This document shows, piece after piece, positions 12,580-22,827 of a DNA stretch of 64,000 nucleotides; the stretch's first letter is position 1, and the number at the start of each line of letters is the position of its first letter. The notes beneath the pieces were generated by a model that saw only the letters and a program-made list of their open reading frames with translations, searched no databases and was not told where the DNA came from. The stretch is from Ustulina deusta. Its lineage: Eukaryota; Ascomycota; Sordariomycetes; Xylariales; Xylariaceae. Both the position numbers and the translations under genes were made by a program. The DNA lies in NCBI GenBank assembly GCA_023159155.1, contig JAJNNX010000069.1, positions 124,001 to 188,000 on the forward strand. The letters run 5' to 3'.

Positions 12580-15576
12580 TTATTTGTCCTCAAAAACACT
12601 AAATTCTCTTTCCCTGTCCCTGGTGGCCCATGGCGGTTGATTGCTCGGATATTCACTTGGTGCGCTAGATCCCTGGCTCTGGGTCTCATGTTTATCAGTG
12701 TTGATTGTTGGTAAATCATCACCACCAGCATCAGCATCCGTCATGACATCATCGTCCACGTGAATGTTCACCTCTGGGTTGTGGTTCTCCCCATCTTCAA
12801 AGCCTGGCCAATCCTCATCCTCGGGTGCCTCGGGTGCTTGACCGTCCTGCCAGGATTCATGCGATTGAGTTTCGTATGAGTCGTGGTCGAGGTCCGCCAT
12901 AGATCTATCATCGCCGTCCACCCCGCTTTCCAATTGCTCGTCGTCGTTGCCAGCAGTATCATCGCAAACGTCTGTTTCACTACCGCTCTCAGCAGCATTC
13001 ACATCGAAGTCGATATCATCATCTTCAAGGATATTGACTTCACCACGACCCGGCCTTGTGTCTACAAAAGGCGCATTACTATATGGTGTTGCGTAAGAAG
13101 GGCTCGTCGCACGTTGCCCCAGCATTTCGGGTACGGGGCTAGGTGACGACGTGCTCCAGCGCGGGGTGTACCGGCTCCAGTGCGGTCGAAGGGACGGGGA
13201 GGGGGTGTTACGACGTTTAGCTAGCGCTGCTATTTGAGCTGCCCGAGACGGTTGGGGTGAGCTGTATCGCTCGTTCGGCTGGACATATACTGCAATCCGC
13301 CTTTTCGCAATCGCTGGGGAAACTAGATTTTGGAGAGTAGGTGGCATAGAGGTAGTTCGTATCCGGGGGGGTTTCGAGGCTCTCCTTTCTCGGAGCACGG
13401 CCGGGGTTTGTGCTCGTGAGCTAGAACGCCTAGTTGCAACTGATGGGGGTGTGCCCCTGGCAGAGACGAAGACATCTCGTGAGGAGGTCAGGGTAGACAT
13501 GGCTCGCCAATGCTCCTGCGCGGATGCCGGCACTGCCTGTACACTGAAGACATTTGTGACAGCTGGAGACCCGTCTAGAATGTTATTCCAGGCCCAGCAT
13601 TCTTCTTTAGCATCCCCTTCAAGAATCTCCTGGCTGCTTTGTGAGTCCGCATACACTCGGCTCAATTCGCGTAAGCGCTGCCACGTCCATCCATTTTCGT
13701 AGGCATCTTGATTTTGAACGTATGCTTCAGGATGAGTAATGAAAAGGCGATGCACGCCATGCGATTTCATAACGACGCTTGAGACAAGGAACTGAACGTT
13801 CCACGAAACAGGTGTAACCATCTCGGCAGGTGTGAGGAAACGAAGTCTAGAGTCTTTATGAAGCTTTCGTAGTGGTACCCAGGGTGATTGCAAGCCTAGA
13901 AATTTGGCGACGCGATGGTTGACTGTGGAACCATGGTGTACATTGGCCTGCATTCGGGAGAATGTTCGAAAAAGCGTGCCAAAGGCCTCCGACATGGCCT
14001 GCTGCACGCTCCGAGCATCAGGGCCGCGAACTATTACATCCTTCACCAAGCCTCGACTCCTCAGTCGCTGCCCAATCGTATGGTCAGGTGCGCACGCGCG
14101 ACCGAGCAGCCATTCTGAATCAACCTCTGGTCCAGCCCAATCGCTGAAGTCTGGCGACTGAGGTTCGGAGCTGCTGGGCAATTGCATCCATAAATCGGCT
14201 TCCACAGAACTGCCATGCGAGAGACGTTGGCTACCAAAGTCACGCGACTCCAACCATATATTTTTGAGGGGAAAAGGAAGAAAGACAACCTCGACCTCCC
14301 AGGGTTGGGTGAGGGAAGGGAAGGAAGAAATGCCCTGTAATTGGCTGAGTTGGACTTTTAAGCTTTTGAGTTCGCTTTGAAGCTCTGCGCGATCCATGAT
14401 ATAGCTGCCGGTGCTAGTTGAGACTGACACGATGCTAGCTGTCGGGTCATCGATCCTTTCACGACGAGACCAACCCGAAGTATGGCTTGCGTTGTCATTC
14501 AGTATCTTTTCGCACTCCTCAACGCGTGATTCCAACTCGGTGATTCTCAAGTCGGATTGGTCATGCTTCTCATAACACATGTCATGTGCAGCAGCAGAAA
14601 ATGAGATGCTTTCAAGATTCTCAATGCGCTGCCCATGGCCTTGGACAGTATTGGACAGTAAATGATAAGCTTCATTGTTCACTCTTGGAGCCGGTGATTG
14701 GTCTGGTCCATCGGTAATATCTCTATATCTTGTTGACCTAGGAGTGTTGGTTACGGTCTGGCCGTCATCCGCAGACTGATCAGTGTCAGGTTCGGCAGCA
14801 TCCTCATCCTCTGGCTCTGTGGAATGGCTCTTTTCCTTTTCCCGAAGTGGCTCGAGTATGGTAGATCTGACACCACTAAGTGTCTGCAGTCCTTTTCCGG
14901 CAAAGGGTTTTAGGTATGCTATCCGCGTGGAGGACGTAGTTGAACTCGGCTGTGATGCCATCAGACACTGGCTAGGTATTGGGGGCAGCGAGGCAGGTTG
15001 GTCAGGCCCCGATTGAATGAGACTAGCCCAGGGTAACGTATCGGGAATTGAAGGCTGCCCAATTTCAGCTCGCGGCGCACTCTCATGTCCATGGGAAGAA
15101 CTAGGATTGTTAACCGCATTCAAGTCCATGTGCTGGCCTACGAGACCGGGCAGATTAAGAGATAGATCCGAAACTACGGGCGTGAGCGGCTCACGGTTGG
15201 TTCTGGGCCGTTCGTTCTCCTGGCCATTCGTGTAGATGGGTGCGACGACAGGGTTTGGGGCCGAGGGTTGACTATCACGGGCATCGTCATGAAAGCAGGC
15301 ATGATGGGCACACATGCACCAAACGGTCTGGTCCTCATAGCCATTGGCAAATCCGGGCGGATATCCTACCGGGCTCCCTCTCTCTAGCCCCCCAAAAGAG
15401 GCGCGACTCCAGAAACGACGACACCCACATTTGTGTCCACTGGCGCCGGGCGTCAAATCAACATAATTGCATGGGCCACCAGGAAGGCTGGGCGGAGGCG
15501 TAGTTAAGGGCGCATCGGCATATATATTAAAGAAGGAAGCATTTGGCAGCTGGAAATCCGGGGTGGGTCCTGCCAT
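12580..15576 (-). CDS. Conserved-looking large fungal protein with N-terminal Cys/His cluster, function unknown
   Basis: One uninterrupted frame of 998 codons starts at ATG 15,576. I do not recognise a named domain. Residues 36-96 hold a Cys/His-rich cluster (C36, C50, C52, C87, C89, H91, H92, C94, H96; local pattern WCMCAHHACFHD) that could bind zinc; this is inference. Residues of roughly 120-300 are Ser/Pro-rich and disordered. Heptad-like sequence around 300-410 suggests a coiled coil. The middle part (about 420-660), beginning PWEVEVVFLPFP, is richer in hydrophobic residues and looks folded. The C-terminus is Ser/Arg-rich and then strongly acidic (many D/E after about 840). The mix suggests a nuclear or scaffold protein, but nothing shows it directly. 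It is the first gene next to the A/T-rich block and its codons look normal, with no sign of RIP damage. Confidence 0.8.
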   Translation of the reverse strand: MAGPTPDFQLPNASFFNIYADAPLTTPPPSLPGGPCNYVDLTPGASGHKCGCRRFWSRASFGGLERGSPVGYPPGFANGYEDQTVWCMCAHHACFHDDARDSQPSAPNPVVAPIYTNGQENERPRTNREPLTPVVSDLSLNLPGLVGQHMDLNAVNNPSSSHGHESAPRAEIGQPSIPDTLPWASLIQSGPDQPASLPPIPSQCLMASQPSSTTSSTRIAYLKPFAGKGLQTLSGVRSTILEPLREKEKSHSTEPEDEDAAEPDTDQSADDGQTVTNTPRSTRYRDITDGPDQSPAPRVNNEAYHLLSNTVQGHGQRIENLESISFSAAAHDMCYEKHDQSDLRITELESRVEECEKILNDNASHTSGWSRRERIDDPTASIVSVSTSTGSYIMDRAELQSELKSLKVQLSQLQGISSFPSLTQPWEVEVVFLPFPLKNIWLESRDFGSQRLSHGSSVEADLWMQLPSSSEPQSPDFSDWAGPEVDSEWLLGRACAPDHTIGQRLRSRGLVKDVIVRGPDARSVQQAMSEAFGTLFRTFSRMQANVHHGSTVNHRVAKFLGLQSPWVPLRKLHKDSRLRFLTPAEMVTPVSWNVQFLVSSVVMKSHGVHRLFITHPEAYVQNQDAYENGWTWQRLRELSRVYADSQSSQEILEGDAKEECWAWNNILDGSPAVTNVFSVQAVPASAQEHWRAMSTLTSSRDVFVSARGTPPSVATRRSSSRAQTPAVLRERRASKPPRIRTTSMPPTLQNLVSPAIAKRRIAVYVQPNERYSSPQPSRAAQIAALAKRRNTPSPSLRPHWSRYTPRWSTSSPSPVPEMLGQRATSPSYATPYSNAPFVDTRPGRGEVNILEDDDIDFDVNAAESGSETDVCDDTAGNDDEQLESGVDGDDRSMADLDHDSYETQSHESWQDGQAPEAPEDEDWPGFEDGENHNPEVNIHVDDDVMTDADAGGDDLPTINTDKHETQSQGSSAPSEYPSNQPPWATRDREREFSVFEDK

Positions 15577-16562
15577 TGGGCGATTCGAGCGATAGTCGCT
15601 GGCATTGGAGGTCTATAGATGACAGCAGATGACGGGGCGAGACGAGAACGAGCGCGCGGGCGATGGGGAGAGAGCCTGGTATTTATGGTGGCGGTGGGCG
15701 CGGCGCTGTGGTGGTCGTGAGGATGTCGGAACCATGCGCGAGCGGCCGTGCCCGAACACCGCTAGGTCGCGATCCGGATATCTCTAGCACATAACTGTGT
15801 TCTGTTAGTTCAAGCTCGACGTCGTCTGCCCGCTCGACGAGCTGGAGGTGAGCCTGCTCAGGCGGACACTGACCAATGCGGATATAGACAGCCACGGTGT
15901 GAAAAGGGGTAAACTCTATTATATAGCGAAGAGGGCGGAGGAGAGGTTAAATACAAGAGACGGCAACGCCTGGCGAATATGTGTACAGAGCAATGCGACC
16001 GATGAAGGCGACGAAGGGAAACTGAGGTTGCTAAAAAGTGAGGCGTCCACCCAGGATTGGCCCGACACAGGCGAGAGGGCAGTATGTGGTGGGGTTCGTC
16101 GGTTGGGCAGATGGTGGACACAGTACATACTAGTAGGTATCACAGTACGCTAACCTAGCTAAGTCGAGATGATAGATGGCCGGGGTTCATGAATTCGATT
16201 CGCCTGAGCCATGCCGCTTTTTGCTGAGCCTGAGCAGGACCCGCTCTTGCATAACTTCCTATATGTGCATTACGGTATGGAATGGTGACCGCAATAGTAA
16301 ATAGAACCCTCTGAAGCCAAAGTTTTATTCTGAATCGGATTGGGGTATTGATCTCATGGCTGAACACTCATCGGGAAGATGATAACGATACTATGTAGAC
16401 TCGGATCAACTCAAATCTTTGATAGGTTTACGACAGATTGTGCATGATAAATGACTTCCAAGTTGGGATATTCAAGTTGTTTATATAGTAGAATAGTAAA
16501 CTTGATTATTTGACGCGCTTCAATCGGCGAAGCAACCATACTTACAACTGAAATCATTCTGC
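15577..16562. other. Gene-free spacer
   Basis: This is the promoter side of the 998-aa gene followed by sequence without a credible gene. Several short frames exist on both strands but show no family features. Confidence 0.5.
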
Positions 16563-16790
16563 TGGCACCATTTAATACTTTTGATACTTTTAAACCTTTC
16601 GATACTTTGGAGGATACTTTTAATACTTTAATACTTTTCATGACACTTTTGATACTTTTAAACCTTTTGAACTTTTTAATACTTTTCTTGATACTTTTCG
16701 TGCTACTTTTCGTGATACTTTCAAACCTCTTAAACCTTTTAATACTTTAATACCTTTCATGATACTTTTGGTAGTTTTGATACTTTTATT
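16563..16790. repeat. Minisatellite of ATACTTTT / AAACCTTTT units
   Basis: About 230 bp of imperfect tandem units built from ATACTTTT, AATACTTT and AAACCTTTT, with short spacers such as CATGATACTTTT. On the minus strand it reads as K-V-S-K and K-V-L-K type repeats. It begins just where homology to RCC1 stops (about 16,785), so it has expanded at the 3' end of the pseudogene, apparently from the codons for KVSK. Confidence 0.75.
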
Positions 16791-17791
16791 GGGAGGCAGA
16801 TATTGTCACTCCCAGTGTCCTTTGCATAGCCAGCTCGCTTAGCGGTTTAAGCCCCAGGCCCAGACATTGTCTTTCTGGTCAACGGCAAAAGAGTGCTTTA
16901 GGCCAGATACACTATACTTTGCTTTGTTGCAACGCAAATTGACACATTAAGGCTGGGTGCCTTCTGATATGCGGCGACCATGGCGGCGACTGTCGAACAG
17001 GCAATAGCCGAGTTGGTTCTTCCGTCCGACTCCCCAAGCCCACACAATATCAGCCTGGTCAAGCGCAATCGCACGCCAACTGCGTGATATCCCCAAGGCG
17101 AGGAACGAGAGACGGCTTGTATAGCACTTCTGTAAGCTCGCCACTAGCATATATGAATCGAGGTTTGCCCTCAGCATCCTAACACATCTTGGATCAGACA
17201 CGTAACATAACAAATCGATAAGTCCGCACGTGCGGCCCTTACCAAGAACGTGCCCTATCCCATCCATAGACAAGGCCAGTGTTAGTGAGAGCAAAACTGC
17301 CGCTATCACCAGCTGCAACTCGGAAAGATTTAGTTCCTGGGGGTGGGGGGAATTGGCTTGGATTTGTGTTGGCGTAGACTCCATTAGATCGAGTCCCTCA
17401 TCTTCGTCATCGGACTTCGTGTCTACGTCACAACGTCCTCCGTTTCACGCCGTATTCCTTCCAAGAGCACCTCGGTCGTTAACACCGCAGGTGATAATCT
17501 TGGTATCGCTTGTTAAAGCAACTGTGTGCATGCCACCGCAGTCGAGCCGCACAACCCGGAAGGGAGTTGCCTCACTTCCGCTCAGAAATGGGTGAATAGA
17601 AGCGCGAGGCTTTTATTTTTTTCTCGTGGTCCGAGACCGAGCTCACCGCACTCGCCGCTGCCAAAGACAATAAAATTTGGAGGACTTGCGCAGGTGGCTT
17701 CTCGATGGCAGGCAGGGAGCAGATCTCCTAGGTTCGACGATGCATTGGCAGTAGCGTTGTTGATGGTGTCACTAGACTTCTTTGGAGGCAT
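16785..17791 (-). pseudogene. RCC1-family Ran guanine-nucleotide exchange factor, broken copy
   Basis: Several RCC1 repeat motifs can be read in changing frames on the minus strand, in the family's usual order. First is GSGECGELGLGP near 17,680. Then comes DCGGMHTVALTSDTKI with GVNDRGALGRNTA near 17,545-17,440, then AGDSGSFALTNTGLVYGW near 17,300, IVWAWGVGRKNQLG near 17,040, and HSFAVDQKDNVWAWGLN followed by GYAKDTGSD near 16,900-16,800. The frame is lost at a run of seven A near 17,630. A TGA replaces an expected Trp codon near 17,437. There is a TAA near 17,240, a further stop and frame change near 17,060, and a TAA after WAWGLNR near 16,850. The last blade is missing and replaced by a minisatellite. 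RCC1 (yeast Srm1/Prp20) loads Ran with GTP on chromatin and is essential, so an intact copy should exist elsewhere (inference). Some breaks are G-to-A type, compatible with RIP of a duplicate. Confidence 0.85.
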
Positions 17792-19280
17792 TCTAAAGAT
17801 CATACAAGGCAGTTTATTATAGGTCGATGGCTAAGTTCATGGTTATAGAATCCGCTCTCAAGAATTGAGAGCTCTCTATACCAACTGAACTATAAGGTAA
17901 CTTCTGTAAAAGAAGTTTGAACCGTTTTAGGGACTGTTTCATTCTGCATAAATAATACATAAAATGTACAGTCAGAGGACCTGGTCGAGTCTGAGCAAAA
18001 GCGGCGAGCGCACTAAACTCATCTTGTCACACACTACAGAACCCCCCTAGGTACAGTACTACTACGGTAAGTCTAGGTAGGTAGGTAGGTATGTTATAGG
18101 CATCAGGGGTGGTTACATGTTGTGTATCCGCCGAGTCCTGCACCGAGAGCCAAGCTCGAGAAACGCACGACGTACACCGTTGCTGTCATCGAATAGGTAG
18201 TACCTAGTATACTTCCACGACACTGCACATGCAGGAAACTTGGAGTACCTACTCCCTATTAGATAGATACTACCAAGTATACATTCTCTACATATGTAGG
18301 TACGCTGCCTATCTATCTAGGCAGTAGCGACGAAATCAAGGTACGCAGCGCGTAAAGCGCTCACGTATATCCATATCCATCCGTAACAGTCATCGCATTC
18401 AACAATCTGCACAATTGTATTTCTGCATGCACAACGCCAGCACTTACATAGTTCCCCAACCTACCTACCTACACTACATCAAGCTGCACTTAACGCGCTT
18501 CGAAAAAAGAAAAAAAAAAGAGGGAACGAAAAGAGGCGTCCACCCAAATCAGGCACAGCAGGGATCGCGCCCCAGCAAAGCCAGGTAGCGGCAGGGCAGC
18601 GCTCCCATTGGCCCCGCAGTGCGCGCAGATCCCTGCGTCGCGAACCGCGGAGCCAGCCAGCCAGGCGTGCAAGGGGCACGCTCGACAAGTCTCGAGGCAA
18701 GCTGGTTGCTCCGAATCCGCCGCCCGATCCTGGCCTTCGCGGCCGAGCTCGTCCACGGAAAGTGACTTGGTCGAGGTGAAGACGCATCTCACTTGCCGCC
18801 GCCTCGCGAAACGAGATGACACACAAACAACATCCCTCTCCTTAGACCGCGCACAATCGACCGGATTCGTCAACAGTGATGCGGGCGTAGGGAGTCATGG
18901 TCGTGGAAGCGAGGCGGATCTGCACGCCTCATTTCTTAGACTTTGTGTACAGTAGGTAGGTATGCACTGTCTACTCAACAAACCCTATCGGTATTGTTAT
19001 CTCGGAATCACTGCGGAATCTTCATTGAATGCCACCGAGATTGCGGCATTAAACATGGCTAGATCGTCCCGTCGCTTTGGCCCACGCTTACAAGCAGCAC
19101 AACCTGAATCGGCAGCACTTCGGACGCGCTGCAGTGACCGGTGAAATAGATGTATGATAGTTAGGTACTTTCCTCTTGGAGATTGAACAAGCCAGTGCTT
19201 TGATAGACGGCTGTATATATAATCATACATAGATCGCATTCGTAAAAGGGTATAATACATTGGTTAATTCGTCAACTTCA
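17792..19280. other. Gene-free spacer with TAGGTAGG tracts
   Basis: No credible gene. It contains repeated TAGGTAGG/CCTACCTA words (for example about 18,074-18,092 and 18,461-18,472) and a GC-richer patch at 18,500-18,800. A short tRNA-like A-box segment lies at 17,850-17,900 on the minus strand but does not fold into a full tRNA. Confidence 0.5.
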
Positions 19281-20990
19281 TTAGACCTCACCCCAACTTC
19301 CCATGGGTCCTGTTGTGGCAATCATAGACCCAGTGCCGACAGATCCACCGATATCCCAGTAGTGACGAGATGACGAACAGCTGCTTCGTCTGACGGACCG
19401 GCGCGTGCTCTGGCTTGCACAACTTGACGGCGGTCTGAACAGTGCGGGGTTGGGCACGGTTGTGGGCTTAGACTTCCGCCTCTCCACGTTACGGGACCGG
19501 GACACTAGAGGATGATGTTGACGGACTCTTGCCGCCTTTGCTGCTGCATCCTGTGTGCCCGGTGTCGGTGTCGCTAGGTGTGATGTACCAGAGAGCGCGC
19601 TAGTACTGCTGGAACGCGGTAAAAAGCGCGACCTTAGATACCGGAATACCAGCCGGATATCGAGGTCTTGCTCCCACTCCTCCTGTGTGAAAACGATACC
19701 GCTGTCTGCTTGCGATTGCGACTTACTGTGAGCAGAGTCAGGCGGGTGGCGCACCTGCGGTATATCAATTGGTTTCGAGGTTGGGATGGTCGGCTGAAAT
19801 TCAGGTGTATCTATATGCTCCTGATGTGCGACTGCTTCAGATACTAGGTAACTAGTACTTTCAGGAATAACAGGCAGGCCCGCATAAGGGATAGGCATCT
19901 GCTGGACCCGATTGAAGGTTGTAAATGCACCGGGATGGTCAGAAAGCTGATGAACCAATAGCCCGAGTTCTGTAGCTACTCTTTCAAGCATCTTGACCTG
20001 CCAGCTGGAATCCAGTGTGGGGTCCTGAGAGATTCTATCATCGTGGGTTGATGACAGTAAGACTGATGCCTTTGGTGTCGTGGAGAGTTCTTCCTCATCA
20101 GGAAGTGCTTCGCCGAAGAGGATAGTTAACATCTTGTCATCAATTCCCATAAGGTCCTGTATCACTTTGCGGGTAACACGGCTCCATATGCTATCGCGCG
20201 TCTCAGGTGAATCGCTCAAGTTCTGATCGTGCCAGTCTCCGCCCGCATTTCCGTCAGTTGCTCCACCTGCTGCTCTAGGCGTCGTGTCTTCGGCTCTTTG
20301 ATCGATATGATGCGTGTTCGACAGGCTAGCTACCGACTTTCGTCGTCTTCGAGTTTCTTTCTGAATTTCGTCCAAAAGATAGCGGCTTTGCTCAAGACGC
20401 CAGGACTCTATTCGGCGTATCTTATCAACTTCCTGGTTTTCTTCCCTTTCGAGTTCGGCTTGCGCTAAATCTAGGCTTTCCCGCCGTCTCTTAATCCGCC
20501 GAGGGTTATATTGCTCGAACGCATATAACCTGTTTTGGACATCCTCGCCCATACCCCCCTGTTCCAACCGGAACAAGCCCAGCCCATCGTGGTTTGGAAA
20601 GACGGGAGATGATATGTAAAAATCGGGAGTAGACCGAAACTCGGGCAAGTGGCTGTCGAGACTGTCTAATTCGGCATCATCCTCGTCCTCGGCGGCATCG
20701 ATGAGGCTATCGGAGCGCTGGTGTCCTGCGCTAGCTTGGGATGGGGCGATCGTATCAAGACTTCCGAAATCATTGGATCGTGCACCGCCAGGTGTTATGT
20801 TAGACCTATGGGTCGATGTTAGGTACGATGATGTGGTGCCTGCATCAGTTGCTGGTGAAAAAAGAACCCATGTCTGAGAGTCGTCGACGGGTTGAGTGAC
20901 GGCTAATTGGAGATGATGTGGGTTGTCGTCCTCTGGTCCAGGCCTGAAAAGCCGCTGCACAGCCTGGCGAGGAGGTTGATGGAATGCCAT
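19281..20990 (-). CDS. Fungal protein of unknown function, 569 aa
   Basis: One open frame starts at ATG 20,990 (MAFHQPPRQAVQ) with no visible intron. I do not recognise the family. Residues of about 95-140 are acidic and contain EFRSTPDFYISSPVFP, which looks like a short conserved block. Residues of about 155-220 are rich in Arg, Glu and Lys (RRIKRRRESLDLAQAELERE) and are likely helical with a possible nuclear localisation signal. A second folded-looking block near 430-465 reads FTQEEWEQDLDIRLVFRYLR. The C-terminus is Ser/Arg-rich and low in complexity. No signal peptide or membrane segment is visible. A nuclear or cytoplasmic regulatory role is possible but unsupported. Its 5' end faces a spacer of about 1.8 kb before the L10 gene. 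Confidence 0.75.
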   Translation of the reverse strand: MAFHQPPRQAVQRLFRPGPEDDNPHHLQLAVTQPVDDSQTWVLFSPATDAGTTSSYLTSTHRSNITPGGARSNDFGSLDTIAPSQASAGHQRSDSLIDAAEDEDDAELDSLDSHLPEFRSTPDFYISSPVFPNHDGLGLFRLEQGGMGEDVQNRLYAFEQYNPRRIKRRRESLDLAQAELEREENQEVDKIRRIESWRLEQSRYLLDEIQKETRRRRKSVASLSNTHHIDQRAEDTTPRAAGGATDGNAGGDWHDQNLSDSPETRDSIWSRVTRKVIQDLMGIDDKMLTILFGEALPDEEELSTTPKASVLLSSTHDDRISQDPTLDSSWQVKMLERVATELGLLVHQLSDHPGAFTTFNRVQQMPIPYAGLPVIPESTSYLVSEAVAHQEHIDTPEFQPTIPTSKPIDIPQVRHPPDSAHSKSQSQADSGIVFTQEEWEQDLDIRLVFRYLRSRFLPRSSSTSALSGTSHLATPTPGTQDAAAKAARVRQHHPLVSRSRNVERRKSKPTTVPNPALFRPPSSCASQSTRRSVRRSSCSSSRHYWDIGGSVGTGSMIATTGPMGSWGEV

Positions 20991-22827
20991 GATGTTCTGT
21001 TCTCATCAGAATACCAGGACCATATAGACGCCGCCCGAGAAGGGGGCAGACGCCGGCCCAGCAAATATCACCCGAGACGCACAAAAGCGAAGCCACAAGG
21101 CGTGCTACTTCTTTCTGCTGGACCACAGGTACCCAACTTGGACGCTTCTGCTGTTATGGTGGTTGGTGTCGACGAGTTGAGGGGTAGCTTGTCTGATAAG
21201 CTCTCATGCAACGTGCGTAGACAGGAGTTGGTGGCGGTAGTGGGAAATGCCGCGGTTTATACTAGGTAGTGAAGAACCTTGAAGTGTTGGGTGCATATTG
21301 TAGAGACGAGGCAGACTACCTAACCTAATATCTAGTAGGCAGAGGAAGATAAGGCCAGGGCGGGTTGTCTCTTGTGTCACCTGTTTGGGTTGGGGGTGCT
21401 TGTTGATGACCTAGTGCATCTACTTAAAGTCGCGTGGGCAGTGTTGATAGTCAGGCAAGCGCCAACTGTCTTAGTGTACCTAGAGAGTCCGTGGAGGTAC
21501 CTAGGGCTCCGCTATTTATGTCGCATGAGGTAGGTACCTCGTAGCGTTCCCGGTGTACCCAGATTAGGTCCCGATACTGGCGCCCGACTACCGGTACTTA
21601 GCACCATGCAGTCATTAGGTGACGGGACAAGTCTACACGACCTACAAGTCTATGCTGTGGGTTGTTTGTCCAGATCCACTTCCAACCACCTATCTAAATC
21701 GACGCAAGACAGTGGTTGGATGATGCGATGGGCTGTCAGCGCCAGCTTGTTCACCATCGAATGTCGGTCAATCTGATCATCACGTATTTTTGTGCCTGTG
21801 CCTGTCCATGGACGGCGTCTCCCGTTCTTTCCGTCGTCCTAGTTTCGATCTAAAACCCGGTTCTGACCCGACGACGGCCTGACACCTCTTGGTCAGCCGA
21901 AGAGGAGGTGAGGGCGTGGAATAGCTAACTACGTCGTAGGTACCCAGATCAAGGGACCACATCCATGTGGCTACCTCTCATCGCGTCCTGTCATTTCACC
22001 CCTGCATATGTTATCTTTTCTCTTTTTTCCGATTGAGACAAGTTTACAGAGTACAGGCATCCTCATCCAATGAGATACCTAGACTGCCGGAGCGCGCGGC
22101 GGTGGGTCGAAGCTGGCAGTTCAACCACAAGAAACGCAGGAAATCACGGTCTAGTGTACAATCACCGCCTTCGATGGTTATGCCGACTTCTCAAGTGTCA
22201 TTTTACACCAACCCAAAGCTACCTAGGTAGATATGGTGAGGGAGGTAGGTAGGTACGCATACTGCAATAGCTGCGGGAGTAAATACACCCGATGTAATCA
22301 TCTCATCGCTTCTCCACTCACGTAGTGCCAGCTCGTAAAATACAAAGTCGGCGTTTCAGTCCTATCTAGGTGGGACGGCAAGCTTAACTTACTATTACCC
22401 ATCCCCTTCCCAACCCTCCAGCTGAATAATCAGGGCAAGTGCCAGGTCGCCGCCTTACTGCTCATAGGCTCTCCGGATGTTTAGCATCATGTTCCAATGT
22501 TGGACTTGCTTCAGGGCCTGATTGGCTGCTTGCGGTAGTACCTATATCTAGGATAATTCCAGTAGGAATTATATATAGCATACATTCAGATCGGGGTCGA
22601 AACAATGATTGAGGTTCTTGAACCAAGGGAGCATCACGTTTCATTTCCATATGCCATCTCCAGTCAAAAGAGGATTAGACTAACAATTCACGTCTGGTAG
22701 AAATTGATAAAATGTGCAAGTGCAAATGCAAGATCCCTATTGACTGCTATGACACAGTTCTATGGTAACCGAATGACGCCAGCCCTTTCATCCCATGCTT
22801 ACTTGACAACAATGACAATGTAACCCT
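20991..22827. other. Gene-free spacer
   Basis: This covers the upstream region of the 569-aa gene and the 3' flank of L10. AGGTACC and TAGGTAGG words are frequent (for example about 21,490-21,540 and 22,220-22,255). No gene was recognised. Confidence 0.5.

Noticed and set aside
17845..17900. tRNA-like segment on the minus strand with an A-box-like TAGTTCAGTTGGTATAG and a stem around TTC
   Set aside because: The anticodon stem-loop does not give a proper seven-base loop with T33, and no T-arm or B box follows. At best it is a fragment.
18479..18955. Overlapping frames of 115-127 codons on both strands in a GC-richer patch
   Set aside because: Frames overlap on opposite strands, are Arg/Ser/Ala-rich, and look like products of composition.
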